DNA from: Alphaproteobacteria bacterium
Lineage (GTDB): Bacteria > Pseudomonadota > Alphaproteobacteria > RF32 > CAG-239
Direction of reading: 5' to 3'
Length of the DNA stretch: 64,000 nt
Assembly (NCBI GenBank): GCA_017626035.1
Contig: JAGAJR010000012.1
Coordinates: 62,001-126,000 of the forward strand
Position 1 is the stretch's first letter. Every line of letters starts with the position of its first letter. Both the position numbers and the translations under genes were made by a program. The notes beneath the pieces were generated by a model. That model was not told the DNA's origin and made no database searches. It was given only the letters and a program-made list of their open reading frames with translations. Shown here piece after piece: positions 62,943 through 64,000 of the stretch.

Positions 62943-64000
62943 ATGTCCACTAAACTTTTCCTTACTGAATCCGGCTTTTTCTTTATAACAAAGGATGTAC
63001 CTGATAACGGAGAAAATCACCCCTTCAATCAAATAGACTATGCCCAGTTCAAAAATCTTCCGAAAGACAATCCGAATATTTATTATGACATAACAGAACT
63101 TCTCAATACGGAATTCCCGCCGCAAAGCTTTCCTTTCAGAAGAAGAACTTTCAAAAACGGACTAAACCGTTTTCCGGATTTACCTCCGATTGAAAACTAT
63201 ACCGCCTTGTTTGAATACAAACCCGTTTCAGATGACGATTATCTCCTGATGATAAGAAAACTCGGCTATACAATTGAAAAAGACATCCGGGACATTTATG
63301 TAGACTTTGATGAGCTTGGCTATACATCTTACTTTGACAAAGATAAAAACGAGCTGTTCAGTAACGATGACTATCTGGGAACCAATGCTTATGTACAATC
63401 CCAAAACCTGTTTATGAACTTTAATACACCCAGATATCTTTTCAAAAAAGAAGACTATCAAAGATATCAAGAAATAGAAAAACAGAAACAAAAAGACCCC
63501 GCTTCTTTAAACAATCTTTCTCTCAGAGATGAAAACCTTTATCTAACTATCCAAAACTGCTTATCCAGACAAAAAAACTATCTTTTAACCATCACACATG
63601 AAAGCAAACATCAAAAAAACCGTTTTTTAAGAGAAAGAAGACAACTAAAAGCTGATGCAAAAAAACTCTCCTGCGAAGACATCTACAAAATAAACGTTGA
63701 AGATGAACGTTCTGCAAAATTCTCTGAAATACTGGAGGCGGTAAACAACTATTTCAAAACCGGGAAAAATGACTTATTAAATATCTGCAAAGAGGATAAT
63801 CCTTGGCTGAAAGACGCTTTAGAGGGAAAGTCCCCCGAAGAAATTAAAACCTTTTTATCTGACCATTCTTTTCTGCTCAATGCCTGCTTAAAAGATTGGA
63901 ATACTAATTTTGCACCACTATATTACGATCAATTTTCATACAATTGCCCGGAGGATGCCAAACACTACCTTACCCTTCCGGATGACGTTAATCACGAAGA
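62943..64000 (+). CDS. Unrecognised protein with an HExxH motif (partial, runs off right edge)
   Basis: 352 residues are in view and the frame is still open at the edge. No signal peptide or membrane helix. I do not recognise the family. Residues 219-223 read HESKH, preceded by LLTIT and followed by a basic helix, as in zinc metallopeptidases; about 32 residues later EDERSAKFSEIL (E255 nearby) offers a candidate third ligand. The N-terminal 200 residues are rich in Phe, Tyr and Asp (YFDKDKNELFSNDDYLG) with no visible domain. It has its own promoter and no clear operon partner in the window. Confidence 0.6.
   Translation, partial: MSTKLFLTESGFFFITKDVPDNGENHPFNQIDYAQFKNLPKDNPNIYYDITELLNTEFPPQSFPFRRRTFKNGLNRFPDLPPIENYTALFEYKPVSDDDYLLMIRKLGYTIEKDIRDIYVDFDELGYTSYFDKDKNELFSNDDYLGTNAYVQSQNLFMNFNTPRYLFKKEDYQRYQEIEKQKQKDPASLNNLSLRDENLYLTIQNCLSRQKNYLLTITHESKHQKNRFLRERRQLKADAKKLSCEDIYKINVEDERSAKFSEILEAVNNYFKTGKNDLLNICKEDNPWLKDALEGKSPEEIKTFLSDHSFLLNACLKDWNTNFAPLYYDQFSYNCPEDAKHYLTLPDDVNHE

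Noticed and set aside
1-64000. CRISPR arrays, tRNA or rRNA genes, IS elements, prophage
   Set aside because: No spaced direct repeats, no T-loop GTTCRA signatures in a cloverleaf context, no transposase or integrase frames were found on reading both strands.

Overview
The window reads as a stretch of the chromosome of a low-GC (about 40% by eye) alphaproteobacterium, probably one of the uncultured host- or gut-associated lineages. This rests on family resemblance, not on a 16S gene, which is absent. The markers are an alphaproteobacterial-type AddA/AddB pair, a CarD regulator, a YlxR protein fused to an L7Ae-like domain, the rimP-nusA-ylxR-infB-rbfA / truB-rpsO-pnp block, hslV-hslU-hemW, nrdA-nrdB, and rpsF-rpsR-rplI. 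Genes are packed tightly, many overlap by 4-8 bp, and most units end in a clear intrinsic terminator. I see no rRNA, tRNA, insertion sequence, prophage or CRISPR array.

Layout. 1-4.3 kb: a partial VirD4/TraG-like secretion coupling ATPase, a pentapeptide-repeat protein in the same operon, and a TolC-like lipoprotein with a SPOR-like end. 4.4-11.4 kb: housekeeping genes (Gfo/Idh oxidoreductase, truA, recX, hslO, a lipoprotein, apaG, carD, trmL, ychF). 11.5-15.5 kb: a four-gene surface-glycan cluster (GT4, GT8, two methyltransferases). 15.6-28.7 kb: pth, rplY, a small membrane protein and the large transcription/translation operon, interrupted between rbfA and truB by a two-gene orphan cassette with its own terminators. 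28.7-37.2 kb: lptG, tyrC, cysK, a Sel1-like protein, NUDIX, gmk, yicC, an SDR enzyme and an AmpG-like permease. 37.4-41.9 kb: class I ribonucleotide reductase with NrdR-like boxes, then rpsF-rpsR-rplI. 42-49.7 kb: small lipoprotein-comM-large exported pseudoprotease, then hslV-hslU-hemW and a small HTH protein. 49.9-62.8 kb: membrane protein, trxA, addB-addA, a peptidoglycan amidase, rph-rdgB, glgA and grpE. 62.9 kb to the edge: a partial unrecognised protein with an HExxH motif.

How the genes work together. Most of the window is protein synthesis, RNA maturation and decay, protein quality control (HslVU, Hsp33, GrpE, thioredoxin), DNA repair (AddAB, RecX) and nucleotide supply (NrdAB, Gmk, RdgB). 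AmpG and the AmpD-like amidase suggest peptidoglycan recycling. The parts least explained by known biology are the secretion-coupling operon at the left edge, the orphan pair inside the nusA-pnp block, the pseudoprotease behind comM, a short basic tag shared by three adjacent glycan enzymes, and the HExxH protein at the right edge. Ribosomal and RNA-metabolism genes carry several structured leaders (rimP, rpsF, pnp, rplY) that may be control elements. No database search was possible; every family call is from reading the sequence.
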